Positions 63,067 to 64,000 of a stretch of DNA of 64,000 bases are shown here, piece by piece. Made by a program: the position numbers and the translations under genes. A model generated the notes under the pieces. The model made no database searches, was not told where the DNA came from, and saw only the letters and a list, made by a program, of their open reading frames with translations. Where the stretch lies: the NCBI GenBank assembly GCA_016188115.1, contig JACPIK010000002.1, positions 336,125 through 400,124 of the forward strand, written 5' to 3'. The stretch comes from Candidatus Woesearchaeota archaeon (GTDB taxonomy: Archaea > Nanobdellota > Nanobdellia > Woesearchaeales > GW2011-AR9). The number at the start of each line of letters is the position of its first letter. Within the stretch, counting starts at the first letter, position 1.

Positions 63067-63090
63067 AAAAATAAGATAACATCAAGACAA

Positions 63091-63097
63091 TTATAAA
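63091..63097 (-). promoter_or_regulatory. TATA box of the methyltransferase operon
   Basis: TTTATAA (within GGTTTATAATTGT on the minus strand) is 25 nt before the leader-peptide ATG and about 155 nt before the first enzyme gene, so the enzyme gene has a leader of about 130 nt. Confidence 0.55.
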
Positions 63098-63201
63098 CCA
63101 TCCTGACGAGAATATTCACAAGAGAATAAGAAGCAATATAGGAATTATCAGACATAAACAAACACAAATCATATGAAAAGAGAAAGAGAAATTTATAAGA
63201 T

Positions 63202-63588
63202 CTAAACGCCTTTTAATTTCTTTGTCAAAGGAATTTTTTCTTTGCAGTGAACACACTCAACAAGAAATGAAGGAACACCTTTGAATTTTTTACGAATGTA
63301 CTCCCCCGTTGATTCACCCTCTTTACCACAAGAAGGACAGGTATATTGAGCTTCAAGTACAAGAGTTTTCTCATGAGTCGTTTTGTCCTCCATATACTTA
63401 CAATCAGGACATTCATACTCTTTTGCTCGAATTTTAACCTTCCCTGCAACAACTGGTTTCCCCATAAGTGCTTTTTTACATTTAGGACATTTTTTCTTAT
63501 AGACCCACGCAATAACATTACCCTCACCAATAGAACGGTTGGTAAAATAAACACAATCTTGAGTTGAATTGGGAACTTTAAGTGCCAT
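63202..63588 (-). CDS. Zinc-ribbon protein, 128 aa
   Basis: Three to four CxxC knuckles: CPKC, CPDC, CPSC and CVHC, enough for two zinc ribbons; this looks like a nucleic-acid-binding or ribosome-associated protein of a kind common in archaea. I start it at ATG 63588 (MALKVPNS) instead of 63642, because a TATA box (CATTTATATTC on the minus strand, 63611-63621) lies 22 nt before this ATG. GKVKIRAKEYECPDCKYMEDKT looks like a typical ribbon hairpin. Exact family unknown. Confidence 0.75.
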   Translation of the reverse strand: MALKVPNSTQDCVYFTNRSIGEGNVIAWVYKKKCPKCKKALMGKPVVAGKVKIRAKEYECPDCKYMEDKTTHEKTLVLEAQYTCPSCGKEGESTGEYIRKKFKGVPSFLVECVHCKEKIPLTKKLKGV

Positions 63589-63610
63589 GTAAAAAGAAAG
63601 AACAAAACAG

Positions 63611-63621
63611 GAATATAAATG
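63611..63621 (-). promoter_or_regulatory. TATA box of the zinc-ribbon gene
   Basis: CATTTATATTC on the minus strand, 22 nt before the ATG at 63588; it excludes the longer start and implies a leaderless transcript. Confidence 0.55.
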
Positions 63622-63638
63622 TTTTGGATTTGAAAAAA

Positions 63639-63914
63639 TCAAATGCGGGTATAAATTGGTTTTACTGTCAGACCAGTTGGTTTATCACCATCATAAAGCC
63701 GTAGATTGCTTCCATCTAAACCCAATCGCAAATCAAACCCATTCGCAACATTTCCAGCAGCACCTACAAAATCTCTCAACGAACCATAGGATCTATTCAG
63801 TCCAACACCATGTCCAAGAGCATTAAGAGCATCATATCTACCATCAGCTGAACCTACTACCAAAAATTGTCTACCACCAAGTACTTGTTCTACATCAGTA
63901 TCAATACTAACCAT
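63639..63914 (-). CDS. Hypothetical protein, 91 aa
   Basis: Not recognised. A Gly/Asp-rich small protein (LGGRQFLVVGSADGRYDALNALGHGVGLN and LRLGLDGSNLRLYDGDKPTG), probably all-beta. There is no membrane segment. The downstream zinc-ribbon gene is separate if its start is at 63588. A TATA-like TTTATATTATG on the minus strand lies 35-45 nt upstream of the ATG. Confidence 0.5.
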   Translation of the reverse strand: MVSIDTDVEQVLGGRQFLVVGSADGRYDALNALGHGVGLNRSYGSLRDFVGAAGNVANGFDLRLGLDGSNLRLYDGDKPTGLTVKPIYTRI

Positions 63915-64000
63915 GTTATTTATTCACCACAAAAATATGTTACCAAACATAATATAAACTCTTCTGCATAAAATATTCCGATCAGAATTATAATCCTAAA

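Overview
The window is from an AT-rich archaeal genome, most likely a DPANN archaeon of the Woesearchaeota/Pacearchaeota/Nanoarchaeota type. Supporting signs are archaeal-type ribosomal and RNA polymerase genes (S13-S4-S11-RpoD-L18e-L13-S9-RpoN, RpoL, L11), a primase that fuses the PriS and PriL C-terminal parts as in Nanoarchaeum, TATA-box promoters of the form GTTTATAAA about 22-27 nt before many start codons (leaderless genes), and several secreted proteins that begin with a 'GQ(V/I)TIF(I/V)IVG' pilin-like segment. The taxonomic placement is inference.

Layout. 1-9.6 kb holds mixed housekeeping and unknown genes: the end of a U32 peptidase, a ferredoxin, an AbrB-PhoU regulator, a solitary serine recombinase with a repeat-rich promoter, a PAC2 protein, RpoL, the fused primase and a uridine-kinase-like enzyme. 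10.0-13.7 kb is the ribosomal/RNA polymerase operon. 14.0-15.2 kb encodes a probable lipoprotein with an NlpC/P60-like catalytic pair. 15.3-59.0 kb is mainly a cell-surface region. It has three minus-strand units, each led by a related pilin-like membrane-anchored protein that overlaps the next, larger secreted protein: 261 aa with 790 aa; 340 aa with a giant 7,647-aa protein; and about 770 aa with 1,107, 625 and 264 aa proteins. A divergent 1,912-aa beta-helix surface protein shares an identical promoter element with the giant-protein unit. Ribosomal protein L11, with a long structured leader, lies between these. 59.0-63.9 kb has methionyl-tRNA synthetase, a homocysteine S-methyltransferase, a probable methionine S-methyltransferase, a zinc-ribbon protein and a small unknown protein.

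The two most notable signals are these. First, the surface system: a 22.9-kb uninterrupted gene whose product contains repeated modules, including eleven Cys-bracketed Gly/Ala-rich segments, a family of small alpha/beta repeats, four aromatic helical modules and a C-terminal alpha/beta-hydrolase domain. It is co-encoded with pilin-like partners in a three-fold repeated arrangement. Second, upstream of the putative S-methylmethionine cycle operon there is a leaderless 24-codon ORF rich in methionine near its end. Its stop codon sits in the loop of a 7-bp hairpin followed by a U-rich tract, which looks like a methionine attenuator in an archaeon.

No tRNA, rRNA, CRISPR array or insertion sequence with terminal repeats was seen. 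All family assignments are by eye from motifs; no search was run.
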